Positions 1 to 12,450 of a stretch of 64,000 nt of DNA are shown piece after piece. The translations under genes were made by a program, and so were the position numbers. Position 1 is the stretch's first letter. Each line of letters starts with the position of its first letter. The stretch spans positions 9,052,001 to 9,116,000 of the forward strand of contig CM082595.2 in the NCBI GenBank assembly GCA_040954595.2. Direction: 5' to 3'. The notes under the pieces are model-generated. The model was not told the origin of the DNA. It searched no databases and saw only the letters and a program-made list of their open reading frames with translations. Source of the DNA: Balanoglossus misakiensis. Taxonomy: Eukaryota > Hemichordata.

Positions 1-1947
1 AAAGAAGACATCAAAAGGGAGAGAATTATAGAATGGTCAATGTGTGAATAGTTAAGATACGTAAAGTGGCCGGGTTCAACATAACATTAACTCATCGACT
101 TCATATCGTCTTCATGCCATGGTTTTGCCTGCCCTGAAAGTTCTTGTCGTTGCAGAAGTGGTTTTGACAGAAAGAATTTAGTCTTCCGGGATGTTTGTGA
201 TTATTTGAACACCAGACAATACAATGCAACCTTGACTTCCAAAATACTTACCGGCATTGCATTATCTTACCATGGTTAGGCCTACAGAGAACAAATTTTC
301 AACAATATTTTCTGAGTTACCGCTGATATTTGTTTTGTAGTATGGATATTAAATTATACATCCCGATACAAAACAGAATGTTATAGAATCCTTCCTGAGT
401 GATATTGAAAAAAATACCGGAATGCTATAGCCTAATCTATGGTTAGGGTTATTGCTATTATTTTATATCAGTAATCGACTTTGTGTATATCAATGTCATT
501 TTCATAACGAAAATGAACTCGAGTCTAATGTAAACGTTACGAATTGATCGAAAGGCGCTCTGATGAATGTTAACACGAGTGCGCAATGACAAGACATGCA
601 TCGTGCATGACAGTGACAACAGTTCCAATAGAGCAGTTAAAAAATAAACCGGCCGTCCGTAAATTTATCAGCTATATTTTTTTTTATTTAGTCACGTTTT
701 CCCTGTTGCATGCTATTAGTTCAGGGGCCAGTTTTAGCAGTGCTCTATTGAGTACTTTCGTATCGATGGATTGATCTCTCGTCCAATCAGAATGGCGGAT
801 GGTAGCATGATCCGACATATTGCGTATTACAATAGGGCCTCCTCATACAGGTCAGAACAGAGAGGTCATTCCTTTTATTTTAGGACGTCTCAGCTCCTTT
901 GTCTTTTCTGTTATTTTTTGACAAATGCGGATTGACGTTCCATTTCCAATTGGCGATAATTATATTTATTTGTATTTTATTGCATAAGCGCTTGCTAGTC
1001 GTTTTTTAGCAATTTTTTTTGTAGTACAAAAACACTGAAGAAAACGAAATATTTTATTCATTCGCACTTCCAAAGAACACCGTGACATAATTCCTCAATT
1101 TGCATTTCAGTGTGTGTGTCTGGTGTGTCTGCATTGACGTGAGGCGCATTCTCCACCCGCACACATACGTTGCATTGCATTCTTTGACTAATTAGTGTTA
1201 CGTCATGTTGAAGCAGGATTCTGATTGAGTAGTAAGTAAGTTGCATAATTGACGCACAGCTGGTGCCTCGTTCTCGTACCGCTGACCATTGCATTTGAAA
1301 AATCATTGCAGCTTTGACGTTCATCAAGCATGGAGGTCCCGGTCGCCTCCATGCTTGATGATGTCGTTTCTCTGGTAAGCATGGCATTTAATGTTATTTT
1401 ACAAGTACATGTTGTACACTCCTTCTAGCAAAAAATGGTCGTGGTAGGGCGAGAGGGTCCTCCCAACATCGAAATTCTGACTTTGGGAAGCGTTACAGCA
1501 CCAAACAGTAAACTCACAGTCGCATGGAATTTGTGCGTTATATTACACCGTGCGAGTAAATTGTACGTCGTTCGTTGGCTCGAGTCAGTCAAAAAATGCC
1601 AACAGTAACCCTAACTGTTGAATATACCCTAACACTTACATGTCAACAAACCATATTTATTAATAAAGAAATATGTATTTGTTTATTATGCCAATCAACA
1701 ACAACAAACAAACAATAAAATCGCGGAGGGAGGAGCCCCCTGTGGTAACACACTACAGTATAACTTTTAAGGCAAAGCGATAGCGAATAAACTGACCAGG
1801 GTTGGTTTTGTTGTTGGGGAGATTTTTGGCACCATTGAGACTGTTAAAAGCTACCAGTGGGAGCTATGGTATAGCCGTTAACACGCAGCCCTGCCACGCA
1901 GAGCTTCTATGACTGGTTACTAACTTCTATGTCTATTTGATTCACAG
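1..1947. other. No supported gene; unique-looking AT-rich DNA
   Basis: Scattered short ORFs (the longest plus-strand one, near 586-774, has 62 codons) have no recognisable domain and no clear splice context. A 15-bp perfect hairpin lies at 1322-1360, inside a possible small exon bounded by a cag acceptor near 1309 and a gtaagc donor at 1375. I see nothing else here that can be supported. Confidence 0.5.
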
Positions 1948-2022
1948 ATGCTGCCTGAAACTGTCTGCGTTTCAACTCGGGATTCTCTTCCTTGTCCGGG
2001 GCGAGTTTAAGACCGCTCAATG
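1948..2022 (+). CDS. Candidate coding exon E1a (75 nt) of a small hydrophobic protein
   Basis: The exon is bounded by a good acceptor (ttgattcacag) and donor (gtaagc). Only one plus-strand frame is open throughout; it starts with the third base of a split codon and reads CCLKLSAFQLGILFLV..., a hydrophobic stretch ending ...GEFKTAQ, then leaves TG (phase 2). The duplicate at 8433-8507 differs at four positions, three of them silent in this frame, which supports coding. Joining to the exon at 2950 gives TG+T (Cys). Joining to 19415 or 20302 gives TG+G (Trp). The combined hydrophobic pattern, with WFIGIIIAGGSL after this exon, resembles the membrane segments of MS4A/CD20-like four-pass proteins. 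That resemblance is a pattern impression only. No upstream exon in matching phase was found. Confidence 0.42.
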
Positions 2023-2264
2023 GTAAGCATGACTTGCTTTATATTTGCTTTTATCGGGTGTTGCAACCGAAACAATAGGAAGAAATGTATGTCTACGAAC
2101 TAATTTACATATTCCAGCTTTCAATACAATGTACCTGTTTTTTCCCCTTCGAATTCTGGCCTCGATTGCTTGTGATATGATCGTGATGTCATGAATTAGA
2201 TGGACAACTCACAAGTTCAAATCTTCACGTGGAGCATAAAATAAATGTGGATGCATTTCCTTAA

Positions 2265-2611
2265 AGGGACAAAGTCTCTCTCTCGCTGCCCTTTTTTCCA
2301 TTAATTATATTTGATACAAGACACCGTTTGTTATTCTACATGTAGATATATAGTGAATGAACGTTCAGCCACACACAACTTCCGTCCCACTTGTAGACAC
2401 GAGAGTAAAAATACTCGCCAAAATGAATAATCGTTCTTTACCATTTATTCATTTTGGGCGAGTTTTTACTCTCATATCATACAAGCGGGATGGAAGTTTT
2501 GTGTGGTTGATCATTTATTCACTATATATCCAAATGTACATTGACATAAACAGTGTCTTGTATCAAACATAATTAATGGAAAAAGGACAGCGACAGAGAG
2601 ACTTTGTCCCT
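2265..2611. mobile_element. TTAA-flanked MITE, 347 bp, with long inverted arms
   Basis: The element begins AGGGACAAAGTCTCTCTC and ends with the complement (...GACTTTGTCCCT). Most of its length folds back on itself, with arms meeting near 2430. It is flanked by TTAA on both sides (2261-2264 and 2612-2615). The paralogous copy B has a single TTAA at the same site (near 8730), between the same flanking sequences, so the insertion and the target duplication are directly shown. TTAA targeting is typical of piggyBac-type transposases, but no transposase is present here. Further copies lie at 52507-52855 and 53258-53533, with a remnant near 49335. The 71-codon ORF inside it is a by-product. Confidence 0.9.
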
Positions 2612-2949
2612 TTAACCATATAGCTAAAATTACTCCCATATCAATACACAGGGAGATACTTTAACTTTGGCTGAACGTGTGCTAGTCCAACACTATGCTT
2701 AATCAAACTGGCTAAGAGATCTGTTATTATATTAGACGCATGAAGGAAAGTAATGTTGTTTAGAGTGAAATAAAACAATACTTTAGGCCAGAAAGAAAAA
2801 TGTAAATCATGACACAAATAGGCTGGAAATTTTTTCTGACCCTATATTATACCATGTTTTGCATATTTTCACTAATTTGTATGGCCCACATAATTCTAAA
2901 GCAAGGTTGATTGGTTACTAATTAATATTTGCATATATTTGATTCACAG

Positions 2950-3022
2950 TCTTAAACACAGCATTTCAACGTATGCCGGAGGAGGAAGAGAATACCTAGG
3001 CCTGATCCAAGACCGCTTTCCG
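2950..3022 (+). CDS. Candidate coding exon E2a (73 nt)
   Basis: The exon is flanked by the acceptor ttgattcacag and the donor gtaagc. One frame is open (LKHSISTYAGGGREYLGLIQ...DRFP), beginning after one base that completes the TG left by the exon at 1948 to TGT. It ends exactly on a codon (phase 0). The duplicate at 9685-9757 is identical over all 73 nt while the introns around it have diverged, consistent with constraint or recent conversion. Its phase-0 end does not match the phase-2 start of the exons at 19415 and 20302. It may be an alternative to them, or an exon may be missing. Confidence 0.38.
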
Positions 3023-4498
3023 GTAAGCACACCTTGCTGTATACATGCTCCATAGCTTGTTTGTAAATGCTACCTTTTCCCATCAAATAGTGAAGTCACC
3101 CTTTTAAAATTATGGTGGTGGCAAGCCACAACTGGTTATCATGAAGAGTTGGACACCACTAATAATCATTTTAATATTTTCCAATTGGTAACCTTTATGT
3201 ACCACTATCCTCAACAATTTCAGTCAACAAGATTCATATTGCGCTGTATAGCAAGGCCAAACAAATATGACTGATTGATAGGGATTTTTCTGAAAATGTG
3301 ACAAAATCAACAAATAAACAATAATCAGTCACCAATCATGCATTATGTGTTATTCGAGGGAACCTGAGCGGGTCCCATAAACCTGCCAACCCATGCTAGC
3401 CATGACTTTACAAATGTTTCCGTCATACTATGCAGAAAATTCTGGCTGCTTTAAATAGGTTTTTCACTTTGCGCTAGGTGTCAAATCTCATTGCATTCTG
3501 GGCGGAAAGTCCATAACCAACTGTAGTAAGAGATAGAAGAAATGATATGTTTACTGTATTTCATGACTTCCTTCGGTCAAACATTTCTGTCTCGGTAGTT
3601 AGCATATTAAACTTTTTTTCACTTTTGCTATTTTTTCTGTTAAAAAGTTCAAGAATGACCCATCATCATTTTAGCTTATGAACTCCCATTTCTTTAACAT
3701 GGCAAAAATCGGCCATCTTGAAATTATCGACCGTATGAGATTTTCATCACTCATTTAGGGTAGCTTAAAACGTGTTTAAAGTAGGGAGAATTGTATAGGC
3801 AAGACTTGGGCTGTAAATTTGATGAAATAGCTACATGACTATTGTTCACAAGCAGCTGACTGTACTGTAAGACTGGAAGTGTTGTGTACATATTTTACAT
3901 ATTCAATATTTGTAATTAGACCATGTCATGTATATCTTGGGGATTGCTCGATCACAATGTCTCTGCTGGTACAATGTCCTTTTAACATGTTCAGTAATAT
4001 GGTAGTAATTGTAAGTTTGTGTGCGGCATTTGTAAATTATTTACAATTTATAAATTATTTTGTAAGTTTCTTCATTCTCAAATTGCTTGCCTAACGTACT
4101 GCATTAACATTTAAATTTTGGTATGATTTTGAGTAGACTTTTTGTTTCAAAATTATTTTTGACACTTTTGGGTGATATGATTTTACATGGAAAATCTGAT
4201 TTCCCTGTAATTCGGTTGACAGGATTTTCATCATATCTCTAAATCATGAAGTACATGTATCAGACTTGCATCAGGCCCCCAAAATTCTAGTCGCCTTTGG
4301 CAAGTAATATTAGCCATTGATCTGGGAAAGTTACAAAAATGTGTTGTCCAAGGACGTTGAAGGTACATGTGGTTTTTACACTTGCTGCATGTTTATAATT
4401 TGCAATAGAAATAGACACTCAGTGCCAGCCCACTATCCCGTCTCTTTATTGCTGACTTGTATGTATGTACGTATGTACGCATTTTATCAGAATTATTA

Positions 4499-5019
4499 GG
4501 TCCCATTTGGTATATGTATTTATACCATGGTACCTTACGGGATCAGTTGCACCTGTATGTATGGATGTTTGTATGTCCATCAACATCAAACATTTGGAAA
4601 CTACTGGCATTTCACCTTGATATTTAATGTGCAGACAGGGCAGTAGATGGGAGTTTGTCTAAGTGAAGTTGTCATTGCCAAAATATGCAAATTAGCTGGG
4701 AAAGTGTCAAATTCGTCAAAACTTGGGAACTCAACAACTACTGGGCAAATTGCTTTCAAAATTGATAATTGGTATGCATGTACCTTATGGTATCCTCTCA
4801 CAATTCTACATGTTGTGAGCTAATAATGTGAATTTTCTATTTTTAAGCATTTTTTTTGTCTCTTTCCACATTGTCGGTAAAAACCTACTTTTCTGGAATT
4901 GATCAGCTGACTTGTTTGAAATTTATTATGAAGCTTCATAGGTGATCTGAGTTACCAACCATAGTTTTGTTTAAATTGTTGCCAAAAATTGCGTATTTAT
5001 AATTTTGGAGCAATTTTTA
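4499..5019 (+). repeat. Hairpin-headed dispersed repeat (GGTCCCAT family), copy 1
   Basis: The copy starts with a short palindromic head (GGTCCCATTTGGTATA...TATACCATGG) followed by a TGTATG/TGTCTG-rich stretch and a conserved body (for example ATATGCAAATTAGCTGGGAA). It lies inside segmental duplication copy A. No coding sequence is seen. The class is unknown to me; the architecture matches the other hairpin-headed repeats in this window. Confidence 0.7.
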
Positions 5020-5600
5020 GGTCCCATTTGGTTTATGTACATATATACGATTGGGACCTTATGGAATCAGTTGCATTTGTATGTATGAGTGAATGGATGA
5101 AAACCGCTGGGCATATCACTTCCATATTTAGTGTGTAGATGCAGGCGGGGCTGTAGATGGGATTTTGTTCAAATGAAATTGTCATTGCCAAAATATTACC
5201 TGTGTAAATGTGAAATTGGTCAAAAGTCAGAAACTTGACAACCACTGGTCAGATTGGTATGTCAATGAACCCCATACAGTCCTGTATGTTGTGAGCTAAT
5301 ATTATGAATTTTCTAATGTTTATTAATTTTTTTTGTCTTTTTCCACATTATTGGTAAAAAAAAATCTTCACTTCTGAAAGCGATAGTCCGACTCCTTCGA
5401 AATTTAGTATGAAGCTTCCTATGGGTGGTCCGAGTTACCATATTTTTTGTTCAGATTGTTGTAAAATAGGCATATTTATAATTTTGAGCAATTTTGCCAA
5501 TTAAGGTCAGAATGCTTTGCAATTTGGTAGGCAGATTCCCAGGGGTAACCCAAGGAAGATGTCATAAAAATGGTTAAAACTGCGTGCTTGTGTTATTGGG
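5020..5600 (+). repeat. GGTCCCAT-family repeat, copy 2
   Basis: Head GGTCCCATTTGG...GATTGGGACC with the same ordered body motifs as copy 1 (GTATGTATG, TGCAGGCGGGGCTGTAGATG, CATTGCCAAAATAT). It is placed tandemly after copy 1, and its 3' end is indistinct. Confidence 0.65.
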
Positions 5601-5837
5601 GATATTTTTGCAATCTTTGTCAAAAACTGTTTTCTGTTAAACCGTTCAAACCCTTGTCAGATTGCTTTGAATTTTGGCAGGAATGTTCCTTGTAGTGATT
5701 GAAGTAAGATGGTGTACAATTATAGAGATGTTTGCATATTTGTGTTTTTGCCACTTTTGAACAAATGTGTTTTTCTTTGAAACTGCTTTTTTGATGGCTT
5801 TGAAATATGGTAGGAATATTCCTAGGGGTAACCCAAT

Positions 5838-6190
5838 TTTTAGCTCACCTGAAAATCACGTGAGCTTATAGTTTAGCGATGTCTGTGTATGTGTGTGTCT
5901 GTCTGTATACCCGATATCTCAAGAACCGCTGAACCGATTTCAACCAAATTTAGTACACAGGTTCAGATATCATATGGCAAGAACTGAAAAGGTTTTGGTG
6001 GGTGTGGCTTTGATATTAATGAAGTTATTAAAGTTTTAATTTTTCTATTACATGGTTGTCTATGAGAGCTTTCGTTAATGCTGCATATATGACCAGTGGA
6101 AACGATAGTTTGAGGAGATCGACTGTTTGAGGGCGCTGTGAAATGAGACATTCCTGGCGATATTGCCGTGGTTCTGTCCATGCTCAGACG
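5838..6190 (+). repeat. Hairpin-headed repeat, AGCTCAC/GTGAGCT family
   Basis: A 7-bp stem (AGCTCAC at 5842-5848 and GTGAGCT at 5860-5866) is followed by TGTGTATGTGTGTGTCTGTC and a body with CTCAAGAACCGCTGAACCGA. It has the same plan as the GGTCCCAT family (palindromic head, then TGTCTG-rich run, then body) but a different sequence. I have the impression of having seen such repeats in molluscan and other marine invertebrate DNA. The 3' border is uncertain. Confidence 0.6.
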
Positions 6191-6199
6191 CTGTACCCG

Positions 6200-8387
6200 T
6201 CGTTACGAATAACTTCCCTACGTGAATCCACAAGGAAGCTAACGTTGTTTAGTTGCTTCATAGAGCGTAAATTGTTAATCTACAGGACCGTCAGACGAAT
6301 ACTCTTTTCAAATGAAGTTTGAAACTACTTACGAGTAAGTTAGTGGAGACAATATGGCGGATAGTTGGCGTGCAGCCGAATCCGCGTTATGACTATGACG
6401 TGACCCATTCATCAAGACAAACCGTAAATGATTCACGCATATTGTGGTCCTCACGCAGTCAATCTCAAAATGTCACCAGGCTTTCTATTTGTCTATTGTT
6501 CAGAGAAAAATAACATGGCGGTTGATCACACTCAACAGTAAAATCCGTTTTGTGTGTTTATAGACAGTCTGTTATCGCCAATACTATATAGCGATTGCTA
6601 GATGGCCTACCCAATATGTGATCGAGCGAGAATGATAACATTGAATGTCTGTTCAGATCTCATTCCGTACGTCATACGTCAACATTTCGATTTCGATTTA
6701 ATCCATTCATAAAGAATTTAGAGAAAGTCGTCTTGAATTGTGACCCCGACTATCAATTAGTTTACGATGATTTTTTGGCGACGGAATACACGAGACGCCA
6801 TTGCATAACTACGTCAGCTGGACTTCCAAGGTTACCATTTTGTGTGTATGGAATCTTATCACAGAGCCTACGTACTTTGACAATATGCCATGCTATATCA
6901 ATGACGCCCCAGAAAATTTGTCAAAAAATGAATTTGTCTTCTCATGGTGGTGCAATATATTTTAATGTCTATTTTGAGGTTGATTTTGGTTTTTGGCTAA
7001 CATGTATATAAATGTCAGCTTATAGCATAAGTTGGTGTCCGTCGGCTATGTATGTCTGTATGTGTGCCTCATACAGAATTATGTATTTTGTGAATGGATC
7101 AGTTTCGTCTTAATGTATTGATGTATGTATGTGTATGTCCATCAACATCAAAAACTTGAAACTACTGATATTTAGTGTGTACATAGAAATTGTTATTGCG
7201 AAAAAATGCATACTGGTATTAACTGGAAAAATGTTCAAATAGTCAAAATTGAAAAACTTAATAACAGCGGATCAGATTAAGTTAAAAATTGGCGTGCATT
7301 GGTGTGCAAGTACTTTGGGAAGACCTCGTATGATTTTGTTCAGGTGGAGTCAGTATCTGGCGTTTCCTATTTTTTATGAATTTTTTGGGGAATTTTCTGC
7401 AGTTTTGTTAAAAAAAAAATTTCTCTGAAATTACATGTCCAATTGATTGGAAACTTGGTATGGAGGTTCATAGGGCTTACCTGAATCACATTTGTGCAAA
7501 CGGTGGTGAAATTTGCAAAAATGCATTTTTGGGCAATATTTCCTGTTTTTGCCAAAAAATCCAATCCTGTGAAATGTAGGTGCAATTGTTTTGATACTTT
7601 GTATTTGGGTTTCTAGGGGTGATCTCAGTCAGATATGATCAAATTGTAATGAAATTTGCATAATTGTATTTTTTGGGAATTTCTGCAGGGTTTGGCCAAA
7701 TAGTCTTCGGTAATACCACAAGTCCAATTGGTTGGAAACTTTGAATGGGAATTCATATATGTGATATCAGTCAGATTTGTCTGAATTTCCTGTTGTTTGC
7801 CAAAATGTCTTCCTTATTGAAACTTGTTAAAGAGGTTCTTAGGCATGAACAGAAATCAGATTTGTTGAAATCTGGTGAAATATTCATACTTTTTGGTATA
7901 TTTCTTGCCATTTTTGATCAAAGAGTTTTAGAATTCCATAGACTTATTATTTTTATGCAGTTCAGGATGGGGTACATGACTCATAACCCCTTACAAAAAT
8001 TGACAAGGCAACAATTCCACAAACATGTTTACATTTCACAATGGTGCAACACACAACCCTTACACCATATACACTATAAACCAAAATGGTTTAAAACTGG
8101 TTTTTCTAATCTTGTTATTCTGTCAACCAATCACAGTACTGCACGTGAGCATATTCAGTTAATATCTGGTTCCTGATTGCTTTGGAAGTTAGTTAACAAT
8201 TTCATAACACATGTACATGTATGTGCAACTTTGATTAAATTCTGGTTGTCAATATTTAGGTAGTTTGTTGTAAATTTCTTTGTTTTTGGATAGCAAATCT
8301 TTTTAACCAATTGCTCAGTTTCTTTGAAAGTTACTGTTAACAAGGAGAGTTAGTACACCCAACTTAGACTTTTACACCCAACTTAGA
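6200..8387. other. No supported gene; degenerate repeat DNA
   Basis: 7020-7360 carries a decayed GGTCCCAT-type body (GTATGTCCATCAACATCAAA). 7360-7800 has a loosely repeated motif (GGAAACTTGGTATGGAGG, then a GGGTGATCTCAGTCAGAT-like segment) seen two or three times. ORFs here lack recognisable domains. The 143-codon ORF at 7745-8176 shows no family signature. Confidence 0.5.
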
Positions 8388-8432
8388 GCTACTATGACTG
8401 GTTACTAACTTCTATATCTATTTGATTCACAG

Positions 8433-8507
8433 ATGCTGCCTGAAATTGTCTGCATTTCAACTCGGGATTCTCTTCCTCGTCTGGGGCGAGTTTAAGACCG
8501 CTCAATG
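8433..8507 (+). CDS. Candidate coding exon E1b (75 nt), duplicate of E1a
   Basis: Same splice signals, length and phases as the exon at 1948. It differs from it by CTG/TTG, GCG/GCA and CTT/CTC (all silent) and by CGG/TGG (Arg to Trp), giving ...GILFLVWGEFKTAQ. Three silent changes out of four is the pattern expected of translated DNA, though the sample is small. It could be a second tandem gene copy or an internal exon duplication. Confidence 0.42.
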
Positions 8508-9684
8508 GTAAGCATGACTTGCTGTATATTTGCTTTTATCGGGCGTGGCACAACCGAAACAATAGGAAACAATGTATGTCTACGAACTAATTTACACCTT
8601 CCAGTTATCAATACTTTTTTCCTTCGAATTCTAGCCTCGATTGCCTGTGATATGATCGTGATGACATGAATTAAATGGTCAAGTTCAAATCTTCATGTGA
8701 AGCATAAATTAAATTTGGATGCATTTCCTTAACCATATAGCTAGAAATTACTCCCATACCAATACACGGGGAGATACCGTAATTTTGGCTGAAAGTGTGC
8801 TAGTCCAACACTATGCTTCATCAAACTGGCTAAGAGATCTATTATTATATATAGACACATGAAGGAAAGTAATGTTGTTTATAGTGAAATAAAACAATAC
8901 CTTAGGCCACAAAGAAAAATATAGATCACGACACAAACAGGCTGGAGTTTTTTTCAAAAATGTGTGCATAAGATCATATTGGCCCATGGTAATCAAAGCC
9001 AAAGCAGCCCAGTTCCAAATTCGAAACTCAGCTCAGTACCAGAAACTTGCTCAAAGCTACCAAATGCACAGAAAGTTTTGAGAATCTAGATGAAAAATCA
9101 CCAAGCGACTAGTGCGCTTGTCTATGTTCAATGTGTCTTCCCTGGTAACAACATGTACTTCTGCCACCATGCCATGAGATATACTGACAGCCACGTTTGA
9201 AACATTTTAGTATACTGATATTCAAAGTTTAAATGTAAAGGCTTACTTTTCTATAGTAAAATAAATGTTTTATAATTGCCAACAATTTACATTCTTGCGC
9301 TAATCAGTTGTATGAAAAGTGAGGTGGATCAAATGTAAGTTTCATTTTCACAACAAACATTAAGAAATCATTGTACAGTGTTACGTAGATGTCAAAGTGT
9401 GTGTACACCTGTCGTTTACAGATATGATGTCAGTTTCACTTGTCACCTAACTGCCATGTTTGTGGTATACCCATGTGGACCACTTTACTGCAGTACTGAT
9501 GTAAATGGAGTTTCAAGATCGCTGTTACAGATTTCTCTGATTCGTATTCCACGTACATTATCGCAGCACAGTCTGACCCTATATTATACCATGTTTTGCA
9601 TATTTTCACTAATTAGTATGGCCCAAATAATTCTAAAGCAAGGTTGATTGGTTACTAATTGATAAGCATATATTTGATTCACAG

Positions 9685-9757
9685 TCTTAAACACAGCATT
9701 TCAACGTATGCCGGAGGAGGAAGAGAATACCTAGGCCTGATCCAAGACCGCTTTCCG
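9685..9757 (+). CDS. Candidate coding exon E2b (73 nt), duplicate of E2a
   Basis: Identical in sequence to the exon at 2950-3022, with the same acceptor (ttgattcacag) and donor (gtaagc). The phases and peptide are the same. The flanking introns differ by substitutions and indels. Read after E1b it gives ...KTAQC-LKHSISTYAGG. Function unknown. Confidence 0.38.
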
Positions 9758-11821
9758 GTAAGCACAACTTGCTGTATACATGCTCCATAGCTTGTTTGTA
9801 AAGGCTACCTTTTCCCATCAAATAGTGAAGTCGCCCTTTCAAAATTATGGTGGTGGTAAGCCACAACTGGTTATCATGGAGAGCCCCATATAAACTTACC
9901 AGCCCACGCTAGCCATGACTTTACAAATGTTTCCGTCATACTACGCATAAAATTCTGGCTGCCTTAAATAGGTTTTCACTTTGCGCTAGGGGGTCAAATC
10001 ACATTGCATTCTGGGCGAAAAGTCTACAACCCACTGTAGTAAGAGGTGGAAGAAATGATACATTTTGTGTATTTCATGCTTTGGTCAAACATGTCTGTCT
10101 CCGTAGTTAGCATATTAAACTCATTAAATGTTTTTCACATTTTGTTATTTTGTCTGTTATGACCCATTATCACTTTAGCTTTAGCTTAGGCTCCATTCAC
10201 AAACACCTCTGGATGGGGGGGGGGGAAATTCAATTTTTTTACTGCTAATTTTCACATGCCCCCCCCCCTGTACACAACCCGAAATATTTTCAAATCCCCC
10301 ACCCCCTTCTGAACTGCCAAAATTTTAAAATCCCCCCCCCCCCATTTTCTTTCACAGAGCAAAACACATCACTTATCTATCTTGTAAAAAAGAAAAACAG
10401 CGCTCCCATGAAAAGACTTTGAAACTGATGTTTCCCCTCATCAGTGGGTATTAAAACTGAACATGGTTTTTATTTTTTAAGTATTTGTATTCTGTGTTGG
10501 GAGACATTGTAAACCGGGAATTGAAGGGGGTGGGTGTGGGAAGGGGTGTCCCCCTCCCACGTAAGAAAATTTTATAAAATACAGAGCTCAAAGCTGCATT
10601 TTTATGAACCCGGCAAAAGCAAATTAACTCAACTACCAGTATGTTGGGGAGGATAAATTTAACCGTCGCCGCTCAAAGTTATCATGGGGTGGGGGCAAGT
10701 CCCCTGACATGGGACACTAGATAAACCAGTTAATGATTGAAAGGTGTTGATGAAATAGCTACATGCCTATTGTTAACAAGCAGCTGACTGTACTGAAAGA
10801 ATGGAAGTGTTGTGTACCTATTTTACATATTCAATATTTGTAATTAGACCATGTCATGTATATCTTGGGGATTGCTCGATCGCAATGTCTCTGCTGGTAC
10901 AATGTCCTTTTAACTTGTACAGTAATATGGTAGTGATTGTAAGTTTGTGATGAAATAGCTACATGACTATTGTTCACAAGCAGCTGACTGTACTGTAAGT
11001 TTCTTCATTCTCAAATTGCTTGCCTAACGTACTGCTTTAAAATTTAAATTTTGGTATGATTTTGAGTAGACTTTTTGTTTCAAAATTATTTTCGACACTT
11101 GACATTTTTGGGTGATATGATTTTACATGGAAAATCTGATTTCCCTGTAATTCGGTTGACAGGATTTTCACAATATCTCTAAATCATGAAGTACATGTAT
11201 CAGAATTGCATCAGGCCCCCAAAATTCTAGTCGCCCTTGGCAAGTAATATTAGCCATTGTTGTCCAAGGACGTTGAAGGTACAATTGGTTTTTAAACTTA
11301 CTATGTAGGCATTTTATCAGAATTATTAGGTCCCATTTGGTGCAGGTATATGTATTTATACCATGGGACCTTATGGGATCAGTTGCACCTGTATATATGG
11401 ATGTCTGTATGGATGTTTGTCTGTATGTCTATCAATATCAAACACTTGGAAACCACTGGCATGTGACCTTGATATTTAGTGTGGAGATGCAGGCAGGGCA
11501 TTAAGTGGGAGTTGTCAAAATGAACTTGTCATTGCCAAAATATGCAAATTAGCTGGGAAAGTGTCAAATTCGTCCAAACTCGGGAACTCGACAACTACTG
11601 AGCAAATTGCTTTCAAAATTGAAAATTGGTATTCCTGTAAGTTATGTTAACCTCACACAGTTCTATATGTTGTGAGCTAATGTGAATTTTCGATTTTTTA
11701 TGTATTTTTTGTCTCTTTCCACATTATCGGTAGAAAATCTGCTTTTCTGGAATTGATCAGCTGACTTATTTGAAATTTAGTATGAAGCTTCATAGGTGAT
11801 CTGAGTTATCATAGTTTTGTA

Positions 11822-12450
11822 AGGTCCCATTTGCTTTACCATGGGACCTTATGATATCGGTGGATGTATGTATGTATGTCTGTATGTCCGTCCACATCAC
11901 AAACTTGAAAACCACTGGGCATATGACCTCGATATTTGGTGTGTAGATGCAGGCCAGACTGAAGATTGGAGTTTGTTCAAATGAAGCTGTCATTGCCAAA
12001 AATATGCAAATTAGCTAGGAAAATGTGAAATTGGTCAAAACTCAAACTCAACAACCACTGGTCACATTCATTTGAAAATCAGTATGCATGTACCTTATGT
12101 CTACCTCAAACAGTCCTGTATGTTTTGAGCTAATATTATCGATTTTTAATTTTTTATGCCAAAAATCTTTTATGCATTTTTTGTATTATTCCACATTATT
12201 GGTAAAGAAATCATCATTTCTTAAAGTTATAGGCCTCATTCTTTGAATTTTAGTATGAAGCTTCTAATGGTTGTCTGAGTAACCAAAGTTTTGTTCAAAT
12301 TGTTGAAAAATTTGCATATTTTAATTTTGAGCAATTTTTGCCACTCTTGGTCATTTTTTTTTCTTTAAAACTGCATGCCAGATTGATTTGGTAGGCATAT
12401 TCCTAAGGGTAAACTGAGTAAGATGTTGTAAAAATGTTTTAGTATATATT
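11822..12450 (+). repeat. GGTCCCAT-family repeat, copy at the end of duplication B
   Basis: Head GGTCCCATTTGCTTTACCATGGGACC is a nearly perfect palindrome. It is followed by repeated GTATGTATGTCTGTATG and the shared body. A further copy, with head at 11329, lies just upstream inside copy B. The copy ends near a long G run at about 12465-12479. Confidence 0.7.

Larger units (their letters stand above)
1909..4972 (+). repeat. Segmental duplication, copy A
   Basis: This stretch and 8388-11820 share collinear, closely similar blocks: the exon pair at 1948 and 2950, their introns, a block around 3400-3700 (matching 9905-10180), one around 3820-4100 (matching 10745-11040), and a hairpin-headed repeat at the end. 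Copy A has an extra TTAA element (2265-2611) and about 240 bp near 3140-3375. Copy B has an extra block of about 620 bp near 8950-9570 and G/C-run material near 10200-10730. Boundaries are read by eye and may be off by tens of bases. Confidence 0.85.
8388..11820 (+). repeat. Segmental duplication, copy B
   Basis: Partner of 1909-4972. It keeps both candidate exons and shows the empty TTAA site near 8730 where copy A carries the 347-bp MITE. The stretch 10200-10350 holds long homopolymers (11 G at 10215, 10 C at 10259, 12 C at 10332) absent from copy A. A short internal duplication of the GATGAAATAGCTACATG segment occurs at about 10750 and 10948. Confidence 0.85.

Noticed and set aside
586-774. 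62-codon ORF with a hydrophobic middle as a small secreted or membrane protein
   Set aside because: No supporting splice sites, duplicates or family pattern; expected by chance in AT-rich DNA.
1309-1374. First coding exon of the left-hand gene
   Set aside because: It is bounded by splice-like signals and has an ATG, but it ends in phase 0 whereas E1 needs phase 2, and the ATG sits in a perfect hairpin; kept only as a finding.
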